Source: Nostoc sp. UCD121 (GTDB lineage Bacteria; Cyanobacteriota; Cyanobacteriia; Cyanobacteriales; Nostocaceae). From it: a stretch of 44,032 nucleotides of DNA. Of the stretch, positions 8,335-16,601 are shown in pieces (position 1 is the first letter of the stretch; every line of letters starts with the position of its first letter). Location of the stretch: the NCBI RefSeq assembly GCF_014222285.1, contig NZ_JACKZS010000041.1:1-44032 (forward strand), given 5' to 3'. The notes beneath the pieces were generated by a model that saw nothing but the letters and a program-made list of their open reading frames with translations, searched no databases and was not told where the DNA came from. Made by a program: the position numbers and the translations under genes.

Positions 8335-10455
8335 TTGACTACAAATTCTGGTTTTAGAAACCTAAAAGATCAGTTCCTTCCTGAACGCAAAGAAGCTCTA
8401 CTGGCTCGCATGGCGAACCGAATCCGGCAATCGCTGAACCTGCAAGAGATTTTGGATGCAACTGTAGTCGAGTTGCGGGCATTTTTGCAAACCGACCGAA
8501 CTAAGGTCTACCGCTTCGATCGCGACGGGCATGGACACGTTGTTGCCGAAGCCAGCGCCCCCAACCGCCTGCCTTCTTTGCTGGGATTACACTATCCAGC
8601 TGATGACATTCCGCCCCAAGCGCGGGCTTTGTTTGTTAAAGCACGTACTCGCTCCATTGTCAATGTCAGCGAACAGCGCATTATCCTCAACTCGCTGCCG
8701 ACTCCCAAAACGACGGCAACCGGCGACTTGACCGTTGAAGAAATACAAGAGCAACCCCTCGAAGATATCTTAAGCCGTCCCGTAGACCCCTGCCATGTGG
8801 ACTATCTCACCCAGATGGGTGTGCAATCTTCCCTGGTAGTGCCAATAATTTATCAACAGGAACTCTGGGGGCTATTAATCTCTCATCATGCCGAACCCAG
8901 AGAAATTACATCTGAAGATTTGCTGGTCGTCCAATTGCTTGCCGATCAGGTTTCACTGGCGATTACCCAGGCGAATCTGCTGAGTCAGGTGCAGGAACAG
9001 CAGCAGCGTGATGCGATCGTTAATCAGATTGCCACTATGCTGCACGCGCCTCTCGGGCCTGAAGAGATTTTGCATAACGTTCTCGAGCAAGCAGTAAAAG
9101 CTTCTGGCAGTTCTGGAGGAAGGTTGTATCTCACTTCCCCGGATGAGGCTTTACCAGCCCATCTTTATACTTACGGAAATCAGCCGACCCCATCCGAGCA
9201 AGAGCAACCACACTTACTAGAAAATCATCCCCTTTGGCAAGAGGTAGGGGAAACTCCTCCTCCCATCGACACTGGCTTAACCCAAGAAGGTAAACCTGCC
9301 CTGCGAGTGGTAATTAATCTTCAGCAAGAACCGCGTCTGCACCAACTGATTGAATCCTTCCAGACCACACCGATTCGGGGTTTGATTGTTCAACCCTTGT
9401 ATTATGGTAAAGAATTCCTGGGGTATCTAACGTTCTTTCGTGACCAAATCGGCACAAAAAATCTTTGGGCTGGCGATGAGGAAGCCGATGAGCGCCAACA
9501 GCGACCCCGCCAGTCAATGGCGCAATGGCAGGCGCTCAAACAAGATAAAGCTCACCCCTGGAGCATCGAAGAGATGGAACTCATCCAGTCTTTGAACATT
9601 CACCTATCGCTGGCTGTGCTGCAAAACCGCCTCTATCAGCGCGAACGGCAGCAACGCCTGGTAGTTGAGATGCACAACGAAGCTCTCTCTCATGCCAGAG
9701 CTGCCGCCGAAGAGGTGAGTCGCCTCAAGAGCAACTTCTTGGCTTCTACTAGCCACGAACTGCGAACGCCTCTGGCCTCGACCTTGAACTACTTAAAGTT
9801 GCTCAAAGAACGCCTTTATGAAGACGAAGAGGAGTTGCGCCAATATATAGACGGCGCTTACCAATCGACGGAAAATCTGGTTACTATCATTAACGATGTG
9901 CTTGACATTGCCAAGATTGAAGACGGGCGCATAGCCTTAGATTTGGAGACAGTTTATCTGCAACAGCTTTTACAAGAGCAATGTTTCCTTTCTGGTGCCG
10001 AAAGCCGCTACAAGGCAATTCCTCTGACACTCGACTGTGAAATCGAGACTGTTTTCGCCGACAAGATCAAAGTCCGCCAGGTGATGACAAACCTGCTGGA
10101 TAACGCCTTCAAATTCACAGATGAGGGTCAAATCCATGTCCGGGCTGTCGTCGATAGTACTGGGACAATGGCTCAAATCTCGGTACACGATACAGGTATC
10201 GGTATTGAGATGGAAAACTCAGAGCAACTGTTTTCTCCATTTGTGCAAGCTGATGGTTCTGCCCAGCGCTCCTACGGGGGCACCGGCTTAGGGCTGACTA
10301 TTTGCAAGCGATTAGTGGAACTGATGGGTGGTAAGATATGGCTTGAAAGCCCTGGACTAGGGCAGGGAAACACCGTGATTTTTACCCTGCCTCTAAACGA
10401 ACAAAGTCAGATAGGAGGTCAGGGTTCTCTAATTGAGGGCCAAGCCCCTAGCTAA
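8335..10455 (+). CDS. Phytochrome-like bilin-GAF sensor histidine kinase
   Basis: The product (706 residues from TTG 8335) has a first GAF domain (about 20-215) with two phytochrome hallmarks: YPADDIPPQAR near 87-97 (the PASDIP-type motif) and PCHVDYLTQMGV near 152-163. Its Cys153-His154 corresponds to the Cys-His pair that binds bilin in Cph1-like and cyanobacteriochrome GAFs. A second GAF-like region (about 225-435) with a low-complexity insert follows. Then come HisKA with His474 in STSHELRTP and HATPase_c with N-box NLLDNAFKF, DTGIGIE and GGTGLGL. There is no N-terminal PAS and no clear PHY domain. The start is a TTG: GGAG at 8325-8328 stands six bases before TTG 8335, so this start is preferred to the in-frame TTG 8323. 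Probable role: light-responsive kinase for the receivers encoded downstream. Confidence 0.87.
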   Translation: MTTNSGFRNLKDQFLPERKEALLARMANRIRQSLNLQEILDATVVELRAFLQTDRTKVYRFDRDGHGHVVAEASAPNRLPSLLGLHYPADDIPPQARALFVKARTRSIVNVSEQRIILNSLPTPKTTATGDLTVEEIQEQPLEDILSRPVDPCHVDYLTQMGVQSSLVVPIIYQQELWGLLISHHAEPREITSEDLLVVQLLADQVSLAITQANLLSQVQEQQQRDAIVNQIATMLHAPLGPEEILHNVLEQAVKASGSSGGRLYLTSPDEALPAHLYTYGNQPTPSEQEQPHLLENHPLWQEVGETPPPIDTGLTQEGKPALRVVINLQQEPRLHQLIESFQTTPIRGLIVQPLYYGKEFLGYLTFFRDQIGTKNLWAGDEEADERQQRPRQSMAQWQALKQDKAHPWSIEEMELIQSLNIHLSLAVLQNRLYQRERQQRLVVEMHNEALSHARAAAEEVSRLKSNFLASTSHELRTPLASTLNYLKLLKERLYEDEEELRQYIDGAYQSTENLVTIINDVLDIAKIEDGRIALDLETVYLQQLLQEQCFLSGAESRYKAIPLTLDCEIETVFADKIKVRQVMTNLLDNAFKFTDEGQIHVRAVVDSTGTMAQISVHDTGIGIEMENSEQLFSPFVQADGSAQRSYGGTGLGLTICKRLVELMGGKIWLESPGLGQGNTVIFTLPLNEQSQIGGQGSLIEGQAPS

Positions 10456-10473
10456 AAGCTAGGGGCTTGGCCC
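10437..10473 (+). terminator. 16-bp hairpin with the kinase stop codon in its loop
   Basis: GGGCCAAGCCCCTAGC (10437-10452) and GCTAGGGGCTTGGCCC (10458-10473) are exact inverted copies. The five-base loop TAAAA contains the TAA stop of the preceding kinase gene. No U-tract follows (CCTTGGCAG), so it may act as a processing or stability element, or an attenuator, rather than a full terminator. It divides the kinases from the two receiver genes. Confidence 0.6.
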
Positions 10474-10593
10474 TTGGCAGATATTTCACCTGGCTATCAA
10501 AAAGATGGGTATTTTTATGGATTTTAATATTTGGACGGCAATTAAAATCACCTATACCTTACTCTCATACATGAATGTAAGCGCTTCCACAGC

Positions 10594-11007
10594 ATGGAGG
10601 TTTTAGTAACAATCTTGAACATCCTACTGGTTGAAGATAACGAACTCCTGGCTAAGGGAACCGCCAAACTAATCGAACGTTTGGGGGGTCATCAGGTGTT
10701 TATTACTGCCGAGCCAAAAGAGATATTCCAACAATGCGAAGCGGGGGCAGTAGAACTAGTGATTATGGATATCAATTTGCCGGGAGCTAGGTGGGAAGGA
10801 AAAAAAGTCGATGGCTCCATCCTGTCGCGCCATTTGAAGACACAGTGGAAACAAATACCAATAATCTTGGTGACAGCTTACACCATGCCGGCCGATCAAC
10901 ATTTCTTGTTGTCCCAATCTGGGGCTGACAGTTGCTATACCAAACCCATCACTGACTACGATGGCTTTTTGAAGATGATTACTCTACTCGGTCAAAAAAG
11001 GAATTGA
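10594..11007 (+). CDS. Single-domain response regulator (receiver)
   Basis: This 137-residue protein is a lone receiver domain with no output domain. The acidic pair Glu14-Asp15 lies in LLVEDNELL, the phospho-acceptor is Asp59 in LVIMDINLPG, the conserved Thr is in VTAY (about 94), and Lys117 is in YTKP. After the phospho-Asp loop it carries extra residues (ARWEGKK) before the usual DG. The neighbouring receiver has the same kind of insert. The ATG at 10594 is used here, but typical receivers begin at NILLVEDN, so TTG 10615 is an alternative. It probably takes phosphate from one of the upstream kinases and acts by protein contact, as CheY/Rcp-type regulators do. Confidence 0.88.
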   Translation: MEVLVTILNILLVEDNELLAKGTAKLIERLGGHQVFITAEPKEIFQQCEAGAVELVIMDINLPGARWEGKKVDGSILSRHLKTQWKQIPIILVTAYTMPADQHFLLSQSGADSCYTKPITDYDGFLKMITLLGQKRN

Positions 11008-11013
11008 ATCTCC

Positions 11014-11421
11014 ATGTACAAGCTGGCGATTTTGGATGATGACGAACACTGGTGCCGGATCGTCCAACGCTTTCTGAAGCAACAATATGCTGTGGCAACC
11101 TATAAGTCAGTGTCCAGTTTCTTGTGGGAGTTAGACGAACTAAACCAGTACGATATTTTTCTGGTCGATTTCGTGCTGCCTACGGCTCGGTATGAGCTAA
11201 ATACAGATGGCATGGAAATTATTACTGCTCTCAAGCGCCGCTTACCCCGTTCTCCTGTGGTTATCCTCGTCACCTCTTACATGAGCAAGAATGAGTTAGA
11301 GGTGTATGGCAAACAAATGTGTCCAGAGGCAGACGGATTTTTTGCCAAGGATGCTGGTCTAGAAATATTGGCTCACCAAATGAAGCGCCTGCTCCCACCA
11401 GGTACAACTGAGGAGAGTTAG
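11014..11421 (+). CDS. Single-domain response regulator (receiver)
   Basis: The gene starts six bases after the previous stop, so the two receivers are translationally close. The 135-residue product has Asp8-Asp9-Asp10 in AILDDDEHW, phospho-acceptor Asp52 in DIFLVDFVLP, Thr87 in VTSYM and Lys112 in FFAKDAG. An insert ARYELNT follows the phospho-acceptor loop, mirroring that of its neighbour. No DNA-binding or enzymatic output domain is present; the C-terminus is a short proline-containing tail. It is likely the last gene of the operon, because the next genes are on the minus strand. Confidence 0.88.
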   Translation: MYKLAILDDDEHWCRIVQRFLKQQYAVATYKSVSSFLWELDELNQYDIFLVDFVLPTARYELNTDGMEIITALKRRLPRSPVVILVTSYMSKNELEVYGKQMCPEADGFFAKDAGLEILAHQMKRLLPPGTTEES

Positions 11422-11517
11422 GGGGAGTACTTAGGATTCTCTGACTTTCGCTTCCCCTAAATTGAGCTAAAGAGAGGTTGGAAGCGATCGCATCACAGTG
11501 CATAAATCTAAGTCACG

Positions 11518-11955
11518 CTACCTGTAGACTGCTTCTAAGAAGTCTTTCTCTGATGGATTTACTGGGAAAAATACGGCAGGAGAAACATGAAAAAAATCTG
11601 CAAGCTTTTGGATATGTTCAACTGTTAATTTACGCTTACTTTTTAGTACATCAGAAACAATCGATTCAGTTTTGAAAATATCAATTAAATCTTTTTGTTT
11701 CAAATTCAGTTCTGCAATTAAAACCTTGAGAAGCTCTACCCCAAAAATATCTGGAACAATATCTTGTTTCTCTTCATATTCGTGAATTAACATACCTAGT
11801 AAATTCAAATAGGCTCTTTCGTCCTCAGTTAGTTTTCCCTTATCAATTAGAGCGTCAACTACCGTTTGAGTTTTTTCTAGGTCTTCTTCAGAAACTATGG
11901 GGCGAGGGGGAAAAGATGTGAGCAACTCCATGTAGCTGGTATTGTTGTATGACAT
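11518..11955 (-). CDS. higA: HigA-type antitoxin, HTH domain
   Basis: The 145-residue protein has an acidic N-terminal half containing LTEDERAYLNLLGMLIHEYE (about 42-61). A C-terminal Xre-type helix-turn-helix region follows at about 75-135, with LNLKQKDLIDIFKTESIVSDVL and LTVEHIQKLADFFHVSP. This is the architecture of HigA antitoxins that pair with HigB mRNA interferases. It lies downstream of the toxin gene on the same strand, 95 bases away, which is the usual toxin-first order for higBA. It should neutralise HigB and repress the operon. The C-terminus ends in FPVNPSEKDFLEAVYR, common in this group. Confidence 0.88.
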   Translation of the reverse strand: MSYNNTSYMELLTSFPPRPIVSEEDLEKTQTVVDALIDKGKLTEDERAYLNLLGMLIHEYEEKQDIVPDIFGVELLKVLIAELNLKQKDLIDIFKTESIVSDVLKSKRKLTVEHIQKLADFFHVSPAVFFPVNPSEKDFLEAVYR

Positions 11956-11986
11956 TTTGCCATTAGAATGTTACTTAAATTATTTG

Positions 11987-12022
11987 AAAACTAAGATTGG
12001 TGTATTTACCAATCTTAGTTTT
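11987..12022 (-). promoter_or_regulatory. 15-bp inverted repeat between higB and higA
   Basis: AAAACTAAGATTGGT (11987-12001) is exactly inverted as ACCAATCTTAGTTTT (12008-12022) around six bases. It lies in the 95-base gap between toxin and antitoxin genes. It could be an attenuator-like hairpin that changes the toxin:antitoxin ratio, or an operator for a separate antitoxin promoter. Both readings are inference. Confidence 0.5.
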
Positions 12023-12050
12023 ACTTAGCTAGTAAAGCTTTTAATTAGCG

Positions 12051-12365
12051 CTAGCCGTTAAACCATATATCACTTTTCCAGTTATTTTTGTCATATTCTG
12101 AATGGGTGAGAAAGTCGCGGATAAATATCATTTTAGATTCATAGTCAATATAGGTTATTAATCTATATTTGTTTCCTCCAATATCAAAAACGATAAAGTT
12201 TTTAACTTGGTCAGGCGCAAAAATAGAAGTAGCTTTTATTTCAGCAAAACTATTCCAGTTTTGTGCTTTTACAAGCTTCTTCCAAGCTCGTAAACCAGGT
12301 TCTGCATCAGGGTGCTTTTCCCAGCCATTTTTGAGTCTGGTTTCAGTAATAATACGCATGGGCAT
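12051..12365 (-). CDS. higB: HigB-family mRNA interferase toxin
   Basis: The 104-residue basic protein matches the HigB_toxin family. Typical segments are HPDAEPGLRAWKKLV near 18-32, IFAPDQVKNFIVFDIGGNKYRLI near 47-70 and a C-terminal IFIRDFLTHSEYDKNNW near 80-96. Members have the RelE-like fold and cleave ribosome-bound mRNA. The C-terminal His and Tyr in the THSEYDK motif and the Arg and Lys of KYRL are typical active-site positions. The gene is first in a higBA pair and both genes look intact. In-frame ATG 12359 is a second possible start two codons inside. Confidence 0.9.
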   Translation of the reverse strand: MPMRIITETRLKNGWEKHPDAEPGLRAWKKLVKAQNWNSFAEIKATSIFAPDQVKNFIVFDIGGNKYRLITYIDYESKMIFIRDFLTHSEYDKNNWKSDIWFNG

Positions 12366-12814
12366 GGACTACCTCTAGACAGAAAAAAGAACATAAATCT
12401 CTCCTTGTAATTCATAGGAATAGGAATTAGGGCTATTTTATAACTCCGGCGATTTACCTGAGTTCAAAATAATCCTTCTCTAAATTGATTGAAAAACCTT
12501 ACTTAACTAATAAGTAAAGTAGAGGCTTTAAAATAATCTTAGCAAATTGCGAAGCTGATTGCAAGCGCTTGTTTGTTAAGTATTTATACTTACTAGGGAA
12601 GAGGCGATCCAGATGTCATCGCCTTAATACGGGGTGAATTGACCAAATCGGCTCAATTCATTTTCTTAGATGTATATAGATTACTGTGCAGCGCAAACAC
12701 TTTCTAAAAGATTGTAACGAGTACTACTGTCAGCAAATTTGTTAACAGCCTACATACAATTTTTAAAATATTTTACGAAGTTTTATTTCCAAAAAATAAC
12801 TGTATAAAACTCTT
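12366..12814. other. Spacer upstream of higBA
   Basis: This 449-base AT-rich spacer has no convincing gene. TTACTTA (12499-12505) and TAAGTAA (12511-12517) form a small dyad about 130 bases upstream of higB. CAAGCGCTTG (12562-12571) is a 10-base palindrome. GGCGAT (12603-12608) is inverted as ATCGCC (12618-12623). Any of these could be a HigA operator; none is close enough to the start to be assigned. Confidence 0.4.
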
Positions 12815-13048
12815 TTACAGACCAAGCAGTTTTCTTGCTTCCTCTTTGAACTCTTCAGGACATTCATCAAGTAGTTTTTGCTTAACAGAGTTATTCAATT
12901 TTTTTGCGTCAAGCCAATCCACATTATTAAGCGACCACGCATTCCGATCATAAAATCTTTTAACCTGCCCATCTTGATACAGGGTGTAGTCATCATCGAC
13001 CATTGAATTCCCCAAAAACACAGTACAAATTTCTTTTGATTTTGTCAT
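12815..13048 (-). CDS. Small hypothetical protein
   Basis: This 77-residue frame has a credible protein composition: mixed charged and aromatic residues, KFYDRN-type strands (YTLYQDGQVKRFYDRNAW) and an amphipathic C-terminal helix with CPEEFKEEARKLLGL. I do not recognise the family. It lies 89 bases downstream of the topoisomerase gene in the same direction and upstream of higBA, so it may be part of the same accessory block. The ATG at 13048 has no clear Shine-Dalgarno sequence. There is no signal peptide or membrane segment. Confidence 0.6.
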   Translation of the reverse strand: MTKSKEICTVFLGNSMVDDDYTLYQDGQVKRFYDRNAWSLNNVDWLDAKKLNNSVKQKLLDECPEEFKEEARKLLGL

Positions 13049-13137
13049 AAGTAAAATTAAGTATTTTTTTTGTTCAAAAATACAAGTAAATAATTAACAA
13101 TACTATAGCCACAGCAGCTAGGGTTAGATAACTTTAG

Positions 13138-15306
13138 TTAAGTTTTTGATATCTCCCCAAACTTAGGACTCCACCACCCTTTTTGGGTACTGAAATAAGC
13201 TACATCTTTATGTTTGGTATCCTTACGCGATCGCGGGTCACAACATCGCAACATTTTCTTACTCTGCCCTTCTTTGATGTAACTGTACTCCTCTAAAGGT
13301 TTCTTACATACCGGACAGGGATATGTCGTCATCTTCACGGGAGGCTTTTGTTGATTCTCAGCTTGGACTGTTTTAGTTTGTGGTGGCTGCCAAGTTTTGT
13401 TAAAGTCGCTCCAAAACAACACGACATTTTCACAACCTTTTGTGCATTTGAGAAAATATTTCTTTTTAACTTTGCTACTCGGAATTTTAGAGAGAGAATT
13501 TTTGCATTCAGGGCATCGCGTTTTGGAAGTTTCATATTTCCGCTCAGTTATCACATGAGCTTTACCTGTTGGGGAACTCGCAACTATAGTTTTAGCTTTG
13601 GAGAGCGCTGGTACAAAATAATTCTGATTCCAACTAGTTAAATAATGCTGCCAAGAGTTCTTTCCTTCGGAAATTGCATCAAGGGCATCTTCCATTTTCG
13701 CTGTGAATTCCGCCTCTAATAAATCCGGCAGTGCTTTGAGCAAAAACGCATCAACTTCTAACCCTAACGCTGTCGGTTGCAGATGGTCTTTTTTCAACTC
13801 GACATAATTTCGTTTTTTTAAGGTAGCAACAGTAGGAGCATAGGTACTTGGGCGACCAATTCCTTTACGTTCCATCAACTGCACCAATTTTGGTTCACTA
13901 TAACGGGGTGGTGGCTGGGTCTGCTTTTGCTCATGTCCAGCATTCTCCAGTTTCAATGCTTGTCCCTGTTGTAATGAAGGTAAAACACTATCCTTGCTGA
14001 GATTATTCCAGTACCGAGCATAACCGTAAAATTCAATTACTTGCCCTCTTGCTGACCAGAGTAAAGAACCAGACTGAGTAATCACCAGAGTTTTACGCAA
14101 TTGGGCAGCTTTACATTGAGAAGCAATTGAGCGTTTCCAGATCATCACATACAGATTAAACTCATCATCAGGAAGTTCTAAACGCAACTGAACTGAGGGA
14201 CGAAATACATCCGTTGGACGAATCGCTTCATGTGCTTCTTGAGCCGATTTGCTACTGCGATGCTTGGCGACTTGCTGCGGTACATTCGCCGGATCATTTT
14301 GCTCTAACCATTTACGAGCGCTGGCACAAAATTCTGGACTCAGCATTACTGAATCTGTTCGCATATATGTAATCAGCCCAGCCTCATAGAGCTTTTGGGC
14401 CACAATCATAGTTTTGTCGGGAGCAAACCTCAGCTTTGAACCGGCTGCTTGCTGAAGGCTAGAAGTTGTAAATGGTGGCGGTGGCTGACGGTTAACGATT
14501 TTTCCTTCAAAATGAATCACTTGATGAGGATGCCTCTGTGCTTCTTCAACTAAACGTGTAGCCTCTGCTTCGGAAAGAACGCGCTTAGACTCCGGTGTTT
14601 CTGGAGTATTACCTACCTTTGCGTCATCATTAGTTTCAGTTTCTTGCTCTGCTGCATCTTTTGCAGAATCAACCGTCCCCTTGTAAAAAGCCCGAAATCC
14701 TTCCGCATAATCTACCCAGACACTCCAGTAATCTTGGGGAACAAAAGCCAGAATTTCGTTCTCTCGCTGACAAATCAGGTGTAACGTCGCGCTTTGGACT
14801 CTGCCAACACTCTTAGCGCCGTTATTCAATGCCCAAACTAAAGGGCTACCCTTATAACCTACCAACTTGTCTAGGCAATCTCGGCACAACCCAGCACCGA
14901 TCAAATTTTGGTCTAGCTTTCTGGGATTAGCGATCGCACTCTGTACCGCTGATGCTGTAATCTCAGTATAAATTACTCGTTTCGGTTCCCTTAAACCCAG
15001 CGTTTCTTTGAGATGCCAAGCAATTGTCTCGCCTTCCCGGTCTGGGTCAGTTGCTAAGACAACTTCATCAACCTGCTTCACCGCAGACTTGAGCTTCTGG
15101 ATTGTTTCTTTCGCTCGTTGGTCACGTGGGACGTAATTGCACCGAACATTACTGCCATCCATGACAAAGCCCAAGGAATCGTCCCCTTCATTGCTGAGTT
15201 CTCGGATGTGGCCACAACTGGCGAGAACTTTCCAATCTGAACCCAGAATTTGACTGAGTTTTTTGACTTTTCCGGGAGACTCGACCACAAGCAGGCGTTT
15301 GATCAT
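13138..15306 (-). CDS. topA: DNA topoisomerase I (type IA), divergent paralogue
   Basis: The 722-residue protein has an N-terminal TOPRIM domain with Glu9 in VVESPGK and the metal-binding ATDPDREGE (Asp87, Asp89, Glu91). The type IA core carries catalytic Tyr314 in GLITYMRTDS and the conserved RPSTYAP (near 485). Two C-terminal zinc-ribbon-like units have cysteines 598/601/621/625 and 664/667/688/689. It relaxes negative supercoils by single-strand passage. It is shorter than the usual cyanobacterial TopA (from memory about 850-900 residues), has a glutamate/threonine-rich insert at 215-245, and departs from consensus around LCRDCLDKLVGYKGSPLVW. With the adjacent toxin-antitoxin pair this suggests a second, acquired copy rather than the housekeeping enzyme; that is inference. 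Confidence 0.9.
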   Translation of the reverse strand: MIKRLLVVESPGKVKKLSQILGSDWKVLASCGHIRELSNEGDDSLGFVMDGSNVRCNYVPRDQRAKETIQKLKSAVKQVDEVVLATDPDREGETIAWHLKETLGLREPKRVIYTEITASAVQSAIANPRKLDQNLIGAGLCRDCLDKLVGYKGSPLVWALNNGAKSVGRVQSATLHLICQRENEILAFVPQDYWSVWVDYAEGFRAFYKGTVDSAKDAAEQETETNDDAKVGNTPETPESKRVLSEAEATRLVEEAQRHPHQVIHFEGKIVNRQPPPPFTTSSLQQAAGSKLRFAPDKTMIVAQKLYEAGLITYMRTDSVMLSPEFCASARKWLEQNDPANVPQQVAKHRSSKSAQEAHEAIRPTDVFRPSVQLRLELPDDEFNLYVMIWKRSIASQCKAAQLRKTLVITQSGSLLWSARGQVIEFYGYARYWNNLSKDSVLPSLQQGQALKLENAGHEQKQTQPPPRYSEPKLVQLMERKGIGRPSTYAPTVATLKKRNYVELKKDHLQPTALGLEVDAFLLKALPDLLEAEFTAKMEDALDAISEGKNSWQHYLTSWNQNYFVPALSKAKTIVASSPTGKAHVITERKYETSKTRCPECKNSLSKIPSSKVKKKYFLKCTKGCENVVLFWSDFNKTWQPPQTKTVQAENQQKPPVKMTTYPCPVCKKPLEEYSYIKEGQSKKMLRCCDPRSRKDTKHKDVAYFSTQKGWWSPKFGEISKT

Positions 15307-15510
15307 AGCAACTGCATTCTAGATTTTGAGCAATAGACTGGCAATTGCAATTAGCGTTCGCCTATCTTCGTCATCTGGATTTTCTAGAATACTGTACCAA
15401 AAAGCTTTGGAAATTGCTCAACTCAGTTTTGAGGTAAATCATCTCAACACTATCCATTTATACCTTTGTATAACTGTTGCTTCTGTCACCTGACGATAAT
15501 GAACTAATGT

Positions 15511-15528
15511 GAATTGCGATCGCAATTC
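15511..15528. repeat. 18-bp perfect palindrome centred on HIP1
   Basis: GAATTGCGATCGCAATTC is fully self-complementary and is centred on the cyanobacterial HIP1 octamer GCGATCGC. HIP1 itself is abundant across the window, but the extended palindrome is longer than usual. Confidence 0.6.
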
Positions 15529-15833
15529 GTTTGAGCATCTCTGCGTCTGTAATTTTGGTAAGCGATCGCGATTATTGCACAGATATGATCTATTACCAGG
15601 CGTAGGCTAGCAAGAACCGCAGGCATCGCAGCGCTCAAAAATAAAAAGATGTATTTTATCAATCCTTCAAGCATCTTGAGGTTTCCTGCTTTGAAAGCCT
15701 CGGCTCAAACTTCTTTGTGACTGCTGTCTGCAAAATCTTGACTATAAACTCTGAAAATGTGAAGAACACACTAAGAGGATTTTTTAGCACATAAGTAGGT
15801 CGGCAGAAAAATTTACAAGTATGTAACAACAAA

Positions 15834-15930
15834 TTATAGCGTTTCCTAAGCAACTGAGGTACACCCAAATCTTTGTTAGCAAAGTTAGTAGCTTTGAAAA
15901 CGTACCTCACCAGATCGGGAACCGCTATAA
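15834..15930. repeat. 97-bp MITE-like foldback element
   Basis: The 29-base ends TTATAGCG.TTCC........TGAGGTAC (15834-15862) and their inverted copy (15902-15930) agree at 22 of 29 positions. The 39-base centre contains further small hairpins (CTTTGTTAGCAAAG). There is no coding capacity beyond a shadow frame. The structure suggests a miniature inverted-repeat element. Confidence 0.5.
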
Positions 15931-16601
15931 TCATGTTTCAAGCATTCTTCCAAAAAAACTATGTCTGACTCCTTGCACTTTGCTTTTCATCCTCGAAGAA
16001 AGTTTATACCAAAGTCTTTGTAGACCAAGCTTTTACCGTTTATCAAAACAGAATTTAGGAGTTAGGATTCATCCTGAATTCTGTATGATTGGCGGATAGC
16101 GCAGCGTTTCGTAGAGAGCATCTTGATTACGACCGGAGTAACGGAAACGTCTTTGCCCCCGCCCTTGTTAGCGTAGCCCATTCTGATTTCTTCTTCAAAC
16201 CGATTGCGATTTATTTATCTTTACATAGTTTGCTTTTTTCACGACTATTTACTTACATATTTCTCCTACAATGTAAAGAGTATGCAAAGATACTTTTTGA
16301 AGTATAGACATACAAGCAAACTTCAGTATTTAGTTAGTATCAGGTTATTTAAATGTTCTCTCTTTTTAAGCTAGACACCCACAGGCAATAGCCCACAACG
16401 AGGGGATGAAAATAACCTTCTGTATCAAGAGTTAACTGTTCCCTATTTTCAAGACACTAGGATTTACGCATTGAGAGAAAAATTAAAGTATGAAGTGGAT
16501 TTTCAGGCATTTAAGCTTGATTTTGTGATGCTTTTTCAAGAATGCCTAAGTTGGGGCTGCGCCTACGGTATTTAATCAAGGATGCTTGTCAAAAGCCTGA
16601 A

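Noticed and set aside
15659..15934. 91-codon minus-strand open frame
   Set aside because: Its N-terminal third is the foldback element at 15834-15930; the remainder has no family features.
16089..16307. 72-codon plus-strand open frame
   Set aside because: It runs through repeat fragments (GCGCAGCG and GCGTAGCCC types) and AT-rich DNA.
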